A DNA stretch of 64,000 bases from Polytrichum commune (taxonomy: Eukaryota > Streptophyta > Polytrichopsida > Polytrichales > Polytrichaceae), in contig OX485809.1 of NCBI GenBank assembly GCA_950295325.1, forward strand, positions 29,574,001 through 29,638,000, in the 5' to 3' direction. The translations under genes were made by a program, and so were the position numbers. Every line of letters starts with the position of its first letter. Within the stretch, counting starts at the first letter, position 1. Of this stretch, positions 10,703-22,800 are shown one piece after another. The notes beneath the pieces are model-generated. The model was not told the DNA's origin and searched no databases. It saw only the letters and a list, made by a program, of their open reading frames with translations.

Positions 10703-12069
10703 TGGGCATACTCCCCATCATCCCCATGATTATAGAAACTAGGACCTAGACCACCCGATCCTGTGTCTATGATCTTTCCATGACCACCCGAATGAACTAC
10801 TCCTACCAATGCCTCATCATTCTTACACTCCTCCTTGGCATCACCTTCATCTTCCAAAGATGAAGCAATCTCTTGCCTAATCCAACCACCTAACGATCCT
10901 ATGAAAACCTTGACCCTATTATCCTCCGGACCATAAGTAATAGATGGCTTGACTCCCCCCCAATCCACTATGGCATCCGACATTCTCAACTAAGATCTAC
11001 CCAACAAGATGGGAAATGTATCCTTGTTAGAATGCATTTTGATGACATGAAAGGTGACCACATACTCTTCCCCTCCGGTGCTAATCCTACAATCCTTAAT
11101 CATTCCCAAAGGCACGGGCGGACTTTGATTCGCCATATTGATAATGAAAAGTGACAGACCCGTAAGACTAAGACCCAACCTCTTCATGGTATCCTCCGGT
11201 AAGATGTTTAGTCCGCTACCTCCATCCACTAACACATTAGGAACCACCTTGTTCACCACCATAACCTCAATATCAACTGGTTTGACATCCTGTCTTCCTC
11301 CTTGTATTTGAACTATAGCCGCCATTCTAAGCTTAACCCTTCTAGTCCTCCTAGTCACCGGCATTCCTTCTTTGAGAGTCTTCCTAGCCACGGGTGAAAT
11401 CTCCAACAATTGTCTAAAGGTAATATCGGCCTTAAGTGAGCTAAGATCGGCCCATAAATCATAGCCACTCGACTTCTCCACTTTGGCATTGCCAACACCA
11501 TCAAACTCATCCAAAGGAATTCCCGGTCCTTCCCATTCTCCCATCTCACTATCCTCCAAATCATGGATGACATTAGGCCTCTCTCTATCATGAAGAATCA
11601 CATTCTCCTTCTTTAACTCCCTAGTGGCCCTCCTAGCTACTCTAGCTACCCTATTCAAGTCGGAAAGGTTAGGAGCCTCATCCGAAGAATACTCCTCTTG
11701 ACCCTCTACTCCTACCTTTAATGGGGTTTTCCCTCTCCTAGCTTTAGTGGTAACCGCTAATGCCGGTGCCTCATGAGTAACCTCATCTCCTAGACTCTTC
11801 AACTCATAGGTGATGGCATTGGTATGTGGAGGCCATTGACCTTGTTCCTCTCCAATCTCCATTTGGAGAGGAAGAGTGTCATCATATGGTGACTCCACTA
11901 CACCATCCATAAACCTTACATCTTGCGAATTAGACGGACCGGGATAAGTAGGGGGAGCTTGCCGCCTATTGTCGAAATTATGTGGACCCCCTTGCCTACC
12001 TTGAATCGGTATGTAACCATTCGCCATTTGCAATGAAAAATGGATGAAAAGTTTGTCTCGCGTTACCAT
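10654..12069 (-). pseudogene. Family B protease region
   Basis: The frame 12069-10990 contains NVLVDGGSGLNILPEDT, a retroviral-type aspartic protease active site (usually DSG/DTG, here DGGSG), and ends FPILLGRS followed by a TAG stop. The next frame (10989-10654) continues LRMSDAIVDWGGVKPSITYG in the same register. A single nonsense codon therefore separates them, at the place where relatives have GRSWLR. The upstream part (about 12000-11300) is low-complexity and charged and probably links gag to protease. Confidence 0.75.
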
Positions 12070-13740
12070 GGTCGTAATACAAATTAGGTAGCCTTAGCTC
12101 ATTCGGTGGTCCACCTTGAGGTCTAGCTTCCCTCATGTTGTCCCTCGTTTGTTGTTGTGGATTGGCTACCGGGTAAGGCACACTAATGATCTTATCCGGT
12201 TGACGACATTCGTCCGAATGATGGTTTCCCCACAATTACTACAACCATGACCTTGTCCCTCGGACCAACATTGACCTTGTGCATGTTATCTTCCACAATA
12301 TGGATGGAACTTCCTCTTCTCCACATTTTGACCACAATGACCTTTAGGAGGAGGTCCCCTATTGTTGTCTTGTCCATATTGAGGTTGACATTGTCCTCGT
12401 TGGTTTTGTAGAGATGGACTACCGTTTTTTCTTTGATCACGGTTATGTCCACTTCTACAAAATTGACGAGTGTGGCCCGGTTGGCCACATTGAACGCACC
12501 ACAACTCCAATGTATATCTATCCGACTCAAGCGGAGGAGGGGGATCCGGTTGTTGACTCTTGATCATCAAAGACATTTAATCCGTAAGACTTTGCATTTG
12601 CTTAATCATGGCCCCTTGAAATCCCAATTGACTAGCACCCAATCTCTTCTCCACTTCCTCTAGGTGAGGATCCCTTCTAGGAGCCGGTAATGCCAAAAGT
12701 GGTGTCGGTTACCTAACCGCCAAAGGACGTGGACCCGTGTTAACAATGGCATATGGGACTTGACTCTCGTACTTGGCCGGCTCTCCCACCATCACCCTAG
12801 GTCGAATGGGAATGAATTGTGGTATCAATTCATCTTTCCTTCTCCACAATCTCTAATGATCTCTATCCAAGTTCTCTATCTCTCTACCCGCCCGCTTGGC
12901 ATCCGCCAATATTTGAGGACTCATTTCAAGAACACCTCTAATTATTCCCAACTTAAATAATCCTTGAATGAATAATTGTTTTAATGTGTCATCATTGAGC
13001 ATGGTGCCCACAAACCGTGTACACACTAAATCAAACCTCCTAGTGTAGGCCGAAATCTCCTTTTCCCTATTTTACTTCAATAAAGCCAATGCCCTCAAAG
13101 CCGTATTTTGACCAACCTCCGGCCGAAACTCATTCAAAAACTCCCTTTGCAATTGCTCCCATCCTCTAAAGTGTCTCTCGGCATGGTCTCTATACCACTC
13201 ATAAGCCTCCCCCTCTAAAGTGGTAGGAAACTATACCAACCAATATCCCAGGTTGGTCACAAAAGAACTAGCCAACCTCTCGATGTACCTCTCCATGTGC
13301 CTAGAAGGATCTTCATCCTTAGTTCTATAAAACTTAGGGAAGTGGGATGGCATATCCACCGCCTGTAAATTTTGTGAACCCACAATTGGTAGACCTCTCG
13401 ACCTAACTAATGGATCAATGGGTGGCATAGGAGGTATGGGTGGCGGATCCACCCCATGGTCTGGCTCCATGGTGACCGGTGTATTCCCTTCTATTTCCCT
13501 ATCAATGTGTATCGGAATATCTTCCCTAAATGTATAAGTCTCCGATGATGTCTCACCATTCAATTTAGAGGGAGTTGCCTCTTTCTCAAGTCGAGCCTCT
13601 ACTTCTAATGTTTCTAGCAATGGCCTAAAACTAGGCTCAACATTCAAACAACTTTTTAATCTAACATCAACTTCTTCTACTACTTCACTAATCCTAGATA
13701 ATTTCTTTCTACGTGTAGATTTGTCTAATCCTAATGTCAA
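12070..13740 (-). pseudogene. Family B gag with zinc knuckle
   Basis: The minus-strand gag region is broken into several frames. The N-terminal frame 13740-13231 ends YIERLASSFVTNLGYWLV, a gag capsid-like stretch (SHFPKFYRTKDEDPSRHMERY). Frame 12576-12286 holds a CCHC knuckle, CVQCGQPGHTRQFC (C-x2-C-x4-H-x4-C). The 13230-12580 part has lost its frame. The order and the motif fit gypsy Gag. Confidence 0.75.
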
Positions 13741-14633
13741 GCTTGGTTTTTAATATTGAGTCTTATCTTGCATTCCCCAAATAATCGATCAACCCTCACT
13801 TGACCAAACATACTCCTCACTACCTTCACTCATTAATGTTATCACTTCTCTTGGTGTGACTTAAAAATTGAGGAGGTGAGGAAGAGAACCTGCAAGCCCA
13901 CTTAAATGAACAATCCCAAACATAGGATAGGCATGTTCATGTTAATTTTTGGTCGGGCTAGAGCATCACCTCTAAAACCTTTCCTCCAACTGACATTCAC
14001 CACAATACCAATTGTGAGGGGCTGACCTTCGCCATGCACTATGCGGAGGACCGAGGCATCACCCTCTTGTCCTCGCACAATAACACAACTAGGGAATTAC
14101 CCTCTCCAATGGATAACGACAATAACAGTTACAAAAATCATTCTTTAATTAATTTAATGAATTCAGTTAGAAGAATGTCATACCTTAAGCAATTCGTCCT
14201 CCTCTACAAGTTAGCACTCCTCTCGACCGTGATTCAATGTGATAATAACAACAAAATTTCTAAACTAACAATTCTATTCTAGAGCATCAAATGTCAAATC
14301 CCCAAGACTTGGAGACTCACCCCGAGGTGAGTGTCAAAGTTTAATCTTCTTAAATTTAGTTATCCCTCTAAGGTTTTAGTGAACTAACGATCATAGGTTT
14401 TTTTATGTTTTTAGAAAATCCCAAAAAGATTCAGGACGTACCTTAGCCACGCTCCCTCCTTAAAACGAAATGCATAAATGAAATATGCAATTCATTCCAA
14501 GGAAATAAAGACAATGAACTAAGTAATTAATGACAAAAATCAAAAATTCTAAATAAGACACTTACCATGAGCTAAGCGCTCCTTCCTTCCTCCCACGATG
14601 TCGCCTCCACGTCTTGACCCCTAATCCCGCTTC
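13741..14633 (-). other. Family B 5' untranslated leader
   Basis: About 890 bp between the PBS and the start of gag on the minus strand. It is AT-rich. I see no conserved coding stretch; the short plus-strand frame at 14034-14282 looks incidental. This is the expected position of the leader and packaging region. Confidence 0.5.
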
Positions 14634-14652
14634 ATTCCCGGCGGACGCACCA
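14634..14652 (-). other. Primer-binding site matching tRNA-Gly
   Basis: The minus strand reads TGGTGCGTCCGCCGGGAAT, and the plus strand therefore shows the 3' end of a tRNA including CCA (CCCGGCGGACGCACCA). It closely resembles the 3' end of plant tRNA-Gly(UCC). It lies 4 nt from the LTR end at 14657. The tRNA identity is from memory of that tRNA and should be checked. Confidence 0.7.
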
Positions 14653-14656
14653 TTTA

Positions 14657-15945
14657 TGTGAGGCCAAATCACCCACCCTTATGCGTCGTAGTCCGAGTGA
14701 GGGCATGGGGATCACATTCATGTTCACATAACTCCCTCTTCCCAACGTCATTAAAATCCATTACATTTCCCATCAACTCTTGTACACCAGTTTATTCCAT
14801 AATACGAGTACAAGCATTGAAAAATGCTCTTCTTTATTTATCCCCTTTTCCCTACACTAATTTACAAACCAACCCTCAAATCCCTACCAAAAGCTCATTC
14901 CTTTATGCCACCCTCCTGCACTTTAGGGCCCCCCCCCCTAATTCACTAATGAGTTAAATTCCTAGTTTAATCTTTCCCCCCTTTCCTAATTAGCTAGCCC
15001 ACCATATAAGGTGACCTTAGTACCCTTGGCCCCTTCCCATAACCGGTCCGGCCTTTCGAAGCTCAAGCCTCAAAACCAGCAGCTCATTCCGAGCTCAAAC
15101 CTCAAAACAACAGCTCATTCCGAGCTCAAGCCTCAAAACAGCAGCTCATTCCGAGCTCAAGCCTCAAACCAAGAACTCCCTCCCCGCTCAACTAAAAGAG
15201 AGACCCATACAAAAAAACCCGAGAGAGCTTAACCCCTTACCCCTCTCCTAGATAGATAGAAACTCCGGTCCCTTTTTAGCAAGGGGCCGGCGTGAATAAA
15301 GTCTCCGTTCGTAATGCCAATGACCCGATGCCCACTGGACAAGGGGACATTGGGACAATACTACTCTCCCCTTTCGAGGGTGGACACTATAGTGACACAC
15401 TATACTACTAGTTTCTAGCTAGCCACTAGTGCCTTGAAGATACCGGACATGATATCCCCCCAAAGGGCTTTGAGGTACCCATACAACAAGGTCCAAGGAC
15501 CCCCCACCATAGTTGGGTGGACTAAGGTGGTGAGCACCACGCCGGCATTGGGAATAGAACCCATAACCTCCTCATTGGGGGCCAAGAGCCCTAACCACCA
15601 AGCCAAGGCCCGTGGTGCCTACCCCTCTCCTACATAATAGGACCTCATCCTATCTACTAAACCCTCATCCCCTAAACCAACACGATAGGTCCCAATTCAA
15701 ACACTTAAACCCCGAGGCCCCTTCCCTTACTTTAACCCACAAACACTATGTTCTAAATTTCAACCCCTAATTACACTAATCCTTTAATTAACCACACTAA
15801 ATAAGCCTAAGGCCTAAAACATAAATCCACACCAAGCCTCACTCTTTGTAATCTTTTTTGAGGTTCTAATAATGACTTCAAATGCATGCAATTCTAACTA
15901 AATTCTAAACATAAAACAAATATGAGCAACCATTTTGGGCTCATA
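14657..15945 (-). mobile_element. Family B 5' LTR with SINE insertion
   Basis: Plus-strand ends TGTGAGGCC and GGCTCATA. It is 1289 bp long, about 907 bp without the SINE and its TSD copy. It is flanked on the right by TSD CTGAT. The PBS on its left defines it as the 5' LTR of the minus-strand element. Confidence 0.88.
15251..15619 (-). mobile_element. tRNA-derived SINE with 13-bp TSD
   Basis: A 369-bp insertion in the family B 5' LTR flanked by perfect 13-bp repeats TACCCCTCTCCTA (15238-15250 and 15620-15632); the other LTR has the single uninterrupted site. On the minus strand the head carries a pol III A box-like TGGCTTGGTGGTTAG (15605-15591) and a B box-like GGTTCTATTCC (15561-15551), with spacing as in a tRNA. 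The 3' end is a short TATC-type tail. A frame at 15415-15606 is incidental. SINE mobility depends on a LINE partner, and none is seen here. Confidence 0.82.
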
Positions 15946-15950
15946 CTGAT

Positions 15951-16396
15951 GCTAACAAGCCACCACTCCATCTTCATCTACGCTTCACGTAGATGCCGAT
16001 GGACTCCTCACTTGCCACATTCATGCACGTATTAAGGAAGTTATGCCTGTTTGAACCTTGGGAGTCCCGGGAATCACACCCAAGCACTGCTATACCAGGG
16101 CGCTGTCCCGGGACAACGCCCCACTCAAAGTGCCATAACTCCTTGCTCACACCTCCGATTGAGGTGTTCTTGAGCATTCTAGAATGTACACGCCATAAGT
16201 TACGCATAGCTTATGGCCCTACCCTCGTGCCTCCTAGTCTCCGTAGGTGGGAGGCGTTCCCAACGCCCAGGGCCCTCGCCCACACTAGGATAACTCGGCC
16301 CCTCTCACCAATGGCGCCACAAGTCATGGGTGTCACTCCAGGGTCCCCCTTGTGCCCATGATGTTTCGGGCACTCCTCATAGAGAGGTGCGCGACA
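15951..16396 (-). mobile_element. Family A LTR, right half
   Basis: Continuation of the LTR interrupted at 5474. It ends GGTGCGCGACA at 16396. Beyond it the minus strand has TTTGGTGGGGGTGAA, a polypurine tract-like sequence, so this LTR is the 3' LTR of X1. Confidence 0.8.
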
Positions 16397-16684
16397 TTCA
16401 CCCCCACCAAACGGAGTCGATGCCCTCATCGACCATACTCGTAGTCGGCACACCAATTTTTAAGTTGGCATCCTCTGTGGTGCGGCATTGTATTACCTTA
16501 GGGCGCGACCCCCACAAGGCATCTTCAAATTTGGCATAGTCCCAAAGATGTCATTTCTAGGTGGTCCGTTAGCGACCTTGGATCTCTCCTCCAAGGACCT
16601 AACTTACACTAGACCCACCTACTTTGGGACTCACTTGGGTTGCCCCTCCTTTGGGGCCTCCCCCGTTAGGCTCCACTAGCCTAA

Positions 16685-18789
16685 TGTGAACCCTTAGAGT
16701 GGTCCACCACTCCGCGGGATCACTTTTAGTTAGAGAGATTTTTCCTCTTAGAGAGATTTCCTATAGCTATCCATAGCCATTTCCCATTTATGATTTGGTT
16801 AAGATAACAATTAGTTATGGATTTTCAAAGATGGAGTAGAAAAACTGGGTGGTCTTGTGGGTAGCGGCTGCTGGATCTGACCTGCGAGCCCAATAGGAAT
16901 TTTATTTTAAGAAGTTATATTTTTTCCAAGTAGAACTTTTGTCTAGCTTTCCAAAATTTCTTAGAGCATTTGATTTGAGCATGATTTGAATTAGATATGA
17001 ATTGTGGAAGATGGGACACATAGTTTGAGAACTTTTGGTTGACTGTTGCATTACAGAGGATCTTCTGGGTTCACTTCGGCTTATCTTTCTAATCACATAT
17101 TTTTATCAAATACATATTTTTAATATATTTCCAAGGTCATACAGAACGTTTGATTTGAATACATAGTTTGATATATAGTTTAAGTCTTCTTGATTGACTG
17201 CTGTATTACAAGGAATCTGCTGAATTTTTATTAGCTTAACTTGCTGATGTCATAATTTTTCTACTTAGAACTTGTTCATAGCTTTCCAATGGTATAAGGA
17301 AACCCTAGATCCAAGTAGTAAGGAATGTGCTATGAATTTTAGAAGTTAGATAGGTGGGTTGGAAGGGTCGGTTGAATCGACCTCACACTTCCAACCCTCA
17401 TAACTTTTGCATTTCTTATCCGATTAAAGTGATTTTTAGATCATTGGAAAGATAATTAGGTGCACTAAGTATAAATATTATGCTTAGGATTAAATTACAG
17501 TGCAGAATAAATACTTTATATTTTAATTGTTAACTAAGATACACTTACTACCAAACTAGTTACAAAGAAGGAGGCAAGGTTGACGCTCGGGAAGTGGAGC
17601 AAGGAAGGAGATAGTGGCTCGGCCTATATCAAGCCCAAATCAACCGAAGAGAATTGAGGTAAATTAACTAACCTTAAGCCTTCCATTTAGGGTTGGAGGG
17701 AGCACGGCTAAGGTACGCATCTCTAAACCCACTCACCTATCTCGTAAGGTCAAGTGGCTTAACCACTTGACCGCCAAGGGAATACCCAACTCCATTGTTT
17801 TTGGGCCCCTTGGTATGTTTTATAGTAGTAGCTTCATATATTAACAAGTTTCGTATGTGGTAAGTCGGATTAATTACCGACATAACCACTCTTAATGTTG
17901 TTGGTGGAAATGTAGAATTAATGACCCGCGAATCCACTATATGTTGTTGGCCCCATAGATTGGGAATAATGGCCCCAATTTATGAAGATTGCACAACATG
18001 GTGAACCTACAGGTCGCCCGTCACCCTGGTCCCATTGAGTTGCATTTCGTGGTCTATCCAGTGTAAACACATTTAACAATAAAAACATACAAAATAAATC
18101 ATAAACCTTTGTTGGCAAGAGACCCGAATCGGAAACTTAATTCGGTAGAGTGATACCACTCTTCGAACCATTGATGTTCGAATAGGTTTGAAATGTCATT
18201 CAACCTTCAAAGGACCTGCACGAGCCCTTAGAAGGTTCTGAGGTAAGGGGTGATGCCTAATATGTGAATGTAGTGAGGTAGGACGTGCAAACGAAAATAA
18301 GTAATAAGAAGGAATTTGTGTGAAGGGTGGGACTTAGGCCAAGTTCCTCCACTTAGAAAATATAATAGAACTAAGTAAAAAAATATGAAGAATTAAATGG
18401 TCCATCAAATTGTCATTATTCCGTTCATTGAGCTAGGGTGGTATGAGTCACACCCGGTTGGTGTGTATCATAATCATCTTAATTCACAAATTAGGATTGC
18501 CTTGGTTTCAAGGCTCGTGCGTCTGCGCGTAGAATAGGTTGTAAGTTAAGGTTAGAACTAGATATGAAATTGGTTAGTGGAGTTTAGAGCCACACTAGTA
18601 AAAACCTAAGGCCCAACCTCCGGAGGTACTACGACGCACATTTAATCTCCCTTAAAAATCTAACTACTCACGTTATACACCTATCATCCGGGTTTGCCTT
18701 GGGCACCTGCAAGTGCAGGCCACCTTCACCGAAGGGCTTGTGTGATACTTTTAGGCTCCCTCGAAAGGGGGTGGCCCAAAAGTACCACA
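16685..18789. mobile_element. Family D solo LTR, copy 1
   Basis: A 2105-bp element beginning TGTGAACCC and ending TACCACA, flanked by TSD CCTAA (16680-16684 and 18790-18794). The uninterrupted site is visible in X2 near 27356 (CTAGCCTAACGTGAC). No internal region or PBS is attached, so it is a solo LTR. Short open frames inside are not conserved in the second copy. Compared with copy 2 it lacks about 830 bp near its left end. Confidence 0.85.
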
Positions 18790-18794
18790 CCTAA

Positions 18795-19395
18795 CATAAC
18801 ACATCTAGGCGAGACCTCAACGCTTCTACTAAGTTGTCTCGGTTGCAACTCCGAGATGGCTTTCCATTGTTAAGCCACGCCTCGATCGCACGGGGGTGAT
18901 GCCAAGTCCCGCCCGACTCGGTTCCCACTTTGCTCTTTCGAGACATGGGTTCATGACTCCCATGCGCCAACTCTCGTTAAGTCGCGGGTAGCACTTTTAT
19001 GAGCACACGCCATCACCTTGTCCCCGCCCGGACAAGCCCACAACTAAGAAGTTTCTTGGTTTTATTCAAGGCCCGTCCAAGCCATGGCCCCCAATTACTC
19101 GGCTTACCAACCTAGTTTGGCATATCTATTCCCCTTCTTCCATTAACCAAGCACAAGTACAAGACTAGGACGTCATCTCATACTTTTCTCTTTGCACCGC
19201 TAAAGTTTGGACTTTATTCCCTCAAGCCAAAGAACAAGTTCATGTTGTGGAGTAATTAGCCTCGAAGCTAAGTGTACTAATATCATCTCTCCCCCACTAA
19301 AGGAGATTGATGTCCTCATCAATGCCTACGCTTCATTTTATTGGAATCCTTAGCCTTAGTTTCTTCAAAGTGCTTTACCAATTCCTTGGCGTTCA
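18795..19395. other. Non-coding 3' part of X1
   Basis: Sequence between the family D insertion and the chromodomain remnant. It is conserved with 27365-27930 and 33358-33930 in the other family A internal copies. I find no coding potential. Confidence 0.5.
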
Positions 19396-19505
19396 TCATG
19401 TCTCTTGCCGCTACCCAAACGGCTTCTTTCTATCCTCACCATTTCACCGAGTATTCCTTTGTACATTTTCTTTCCTTTTTACTTGGGCTTCGTACACTTG
19501 AGGAT
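19395..19505 (-). pseudogene. Chromodomain remnant of family A (X1)
   Basis: The minus strand reads a broken chromodomain ending, with LVKW-like residues followed by a GY-type loop, a W and AARDM. Stops replace one or two positions. See the clearer copy at 27940-28045. Confidence 0.45.
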
Positions 19506-19646
19506 GCCCTCCTACCTCATGTTCCAAATAACACCACAAGGTCGGGAGGTGGCCTAATCACTTGCTTGTGATCGGGCCACGAAGTGTTGTCCTTAAATGG
19601 CTTTAGGATTGAGACATGAAATGTCGGATGCACTTTGATCTCGGGC

Positions 19647-20634
19647 TGTCGCAACCCTTGCTAGCCCCCCCTTGACAATCTTGCCAATTTTCAATTCTAG
19701 CAAAGGTTACGAGTCGCTAACCCTTCACATTCCGCCATGCTAATGGTTAGCTCCTCTTACCCCGGACCATATAGTTCATAGGAGGGGAACCAACCCTCCT
19801 ACTTTGCTTTCGGGACTCACCCCTTAATCGGTAACCCATTCCTAGATGTGGACTTCCATCCATGGAAGTCCCATCTTATGTTGATCATCGCGTTGCCGGA
19901 GCAACACTACAACAACCCGAGTCATACTAGGCAACTATGGCCTCACAATAGGCCAAAGCCCATGGAGGCCTTGCCGTTTGGCCTCGGGTGGGTGAGGCCA
20001 CACCACCTCACCCATATAAGCCTCTAGGACTCTACGCGGGGCCCCTACCCCACCGTCAACCAACCTCTTGTCTCTCTACCAAGAGTTGGGGCCAAGTGGA
20101 CATTTTCCTTTAGCTGCTGGGCCTAGAACCCCCCCCCCCCCCCCCCCGCAGCTTCAGACCATCATAACTTCCTTGTTTGATGTCCGATCATAACAACCAA
20201 CCACTCCATCTTCATCTACGCTTCACGTACATGAAGATGGACTCCTCACTTGCCCCATTCGGGCAAGTCTTGAGGAAGTTATGCCTGTTTGAACCTTGGC
20301 AGTCCCGGGAATCACTCCCAGGCACTGCTGTACCAGGGCGCTGTCCCGGGACAGCGCCCCACTCAAATGGCCATAACTCCTAGCTCACACCTCCGATTGA
20401 GGTGTTCTTGAGCATTCTAAAATCACCACGCCATGAGCTACGCATAGCTCATGGCCTTACCCTTGTGCCTCCTAGTCTCCGTGGGTGGGAGGCGTTCCCA
20501 ACGCCCGGGGCCCTCACCCACACTAGGATCACTTGGGCGCTCTCACCAATGGCGCCACAAGTCCCGGGTGTCACTCCGGGGTCCCCCTTGTGCCCATGGT
20601 GTTTCGGGCACTCCTCATGGAGAGGTGCGCGACA
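19647..20634 (-). mobile_element. Family A solo LTR with TSD CGGGC
   Basis: A 988-bp LTR, TGTCGCAACCC to GTGCGCGACA, flanked by perfect TSD CGGGC (19642-19646 and 20635-20639). It interrupts the integrase/chromodomain part of X1 and so is younger than X1. It carries a run of about 18 C at 20131-20150, unlike the other copies. Confidence 0.9.
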
Positions 20635-20907
20635 CGGGCGGTAATTCCAAATTATATATGTCCTTGAACACTTGTTCCACAATGGAAAACGAAGCTCCAA
20701 TTTGGATATGAACTTTGGAGTGAGGCCTTCCGGCTAAGTGAAGTTGTTCACATTCAACAACACCTTTTGGCCCACCTCATTCTCCACTTCGCATCTTCTG
20801 GCATTGACTTGCACTCCGTAGCACCTTCGGGCTTTCTCCACCAACAACTTGGTCATCTCCAAAACTTGTTTACCATCCTTGGCCAAGTCCTCACCATATT
20901 GGTTGAA

Positions 20908-21721
20908 CTATAGTGTTGAATGTGCCCGCTCGAGAGCTAGGTTAATAGGTTGGAACGCATCCACTCCATAAGCCACCACGAAAGACCACCCCTTGGTAGC
21001 CAAGTGCGTGGCTACATTGCAATTACACTCCGCTCGACCCACATAGTCCGCCCAATCTCCTTGGTCCGCCCCCACCAAGTTCCTCAAGTATTGCTTCAAA
21101 ACTCCATTCACACGCTCCGTTTTCCCATCCATTTGGAAATGCAAGGTCGTGCTAAACCTTAGTTTCATTCCGACCTCCTTAGAGAAATGCATTGAAAATG
21201 CACTTGTGAACTTTGGATCTTGATCCCACACAATCACTCTTGGCAACCCGTGGTGCCTCAACCATCCTTTGAGAAAAGGCTATGCGGTCTCCAACGCGGT
21301 GGCAGTTCCCACAATGGGCACCATGTGTGCCAACTTGGCAAACCGCTCTACCATCAACAAGATGGCATCATATCCATGTGACTCCGGCAAACTTGTGATC
21401 AAGTCCATGCACATACTATGCCATGGCCCCGACGGGATAGGCAACGGTTGCAAGAAGCCGCCTTGCTTTTGGTAAGAGGCTCGGCTCTCTTGGCACTTTG
21501 ATTGAAGCCTTCACAAAGTGGGTTATATCTTCCTTTATGCACCGCCAATGGTACCTCCATGACATCATTCTATGGCGGTTTTTTCTTTCTCCTCTATGGC
21601 CGACAATAGGACTATCACATTCTTCCTTCCAAACCAATAGCCTCAACTTGCCTTGTGGCACATACACCCAACTTTGCTTACACTTGAACAATCCGCCCAC
21701 CAACTTAACATTTTTGAGCAC
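20908..21721 (-). pseudogene. Family A integrase fragment (X1)
   Basis: The frame 21721-21416 holds the zinc-binding start of a gypsy integrase (ECDSPIVGHRGERKNRH, then VKASIKVP, with the second Cys pair lost). The frame 21261-20908 holds the core with LPRVIVWDQDPKFTSAF (second catalytic Asp) and MDGKTERVNGVLKQYL (third catalytic Glu). The first Asp region lies in the gap between frames. The C-terminus is cut by the solo LTR at 20634. Confidence 0.75.
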
Positions 21722-22129
21722 CTTGCTCTTGTGAAGCTCACCTAAAAGCTTTTGTGCTTTGGGGTAGTTAATTTACCCCTCCCGTATCTTGCATCACAAG
21801 TTTCCTTCGCCGGCACACATTAGCCATAAGGTTTGGATGGTTCTCATTGCTTGGAACTCTTCCGGTCTACTTAGCGCATCCGGCACCACATTTCCACGGT
21901 CCGGTTTGTGGATCAAATCCACCTTCATAAGCATCAAACTATCATGCCACCGCAATGACTTGGAGCTCATTTGCGTTTGTATGTCAAAATACTTTTAGGA
22001 CACATTGTCCGTGTAGACCTTTGTTTTGTGCGACCCCAACTAGTGTCACCACATCTTCAAGCAATGCACTACAACAAAGAAGTTTTTTGTCATGAGTTGG
22101 TTGTCTTCTTTGACAACCATGGAGCTTCA

Positions 22130-22800
22130 TGCCCCCATATGCGATGGCCATCCATCTTACATCAACAATCCGCCATTGGCAAAATCATTCACCCCCGTAT
22201 GCCCTTCAAAAGGTTTGTCAAACTCCGCGAACTTGAGCACGGGCGGCGAAGAGAACTTGGTCTTAAGCTCCCCAAAGACTTGGTGACAAGCATCATCCCA
22301 CTTTTGGGATAGCCATTTCTTTCACAAGTTGCACAAGGTTGGACAACCATCGAGCTTTATGCTCCCATATGCAATGACCATCCATCTTGCATCAACATCC
22401 GCCAATGATAAAGTCACTCGCCCCCGTATGCACCTCAAAGGTTTGTCAAACTCCGCGAACTTGAGCACGGGCGGCGAAGACAACTTCGCGTTAAGCCCCT
22501 TAAAGACTTGGTGACAAGGCTCATCCCACTCTTGGGATAGCCATTTCTTTCACAAGTCGGACAAGGTCGGACAACCATGGAGCTTAATACTCTTATATGC
22601 AATGGTCATGCATCTTGCATCAACAATTCGCCAATGGTAAAGTCATTTGCCCCTGTATGCACCTCAGAAGGTTTGTCAAAGTCCGCAAACTTGAGCACGG
22701 GCAGCGAAGAGAACTTGCTCTTAAGCTTCTCCAAGACTTGGTGGCAAGGCTCATCTCACTCTTGAGATAGCCATTTTTTCAACAAGGTGACTAAGATCCT
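22130..22800 (-). repeat. RNase H-coding tandem repeats (X1)
   Basis: Three units of about 230 bp; the markers AT(G)GCCATCCATCTT recur at about 22140, 22370 and 22600. Each encodes the WDEP...PPVLK...FEVH segment on the minus strand. Frames decay independently in each unit. Confidence 0.7.

Larger units (their letters stand above)
5470..15950 (-). mobile_element. Complete family B Ty3/gypsy element with TSD CTGAT
   Basis: A full-length LTR retrotransposon: 5-bp TSD CTGAT at 5470-5474 and 15946-15950; 3' LTR 5475-6497; 5' LTR 14657-15945; tRNA-Gly-type PBS beside the 5' LTR. It codes on the minus strand in the order gag, protease, RT, RNase H, integrase, as in Ty3/gypsy. It inserted into a family A LTR and was itself hit by a family A solo LTR (6532-7503) and a SINE (15251-15619). 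All genes are interrupted by stops or frameshifts. No clear polypurine tract is visible beside the 3' LTR. Confidence 0.9.
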
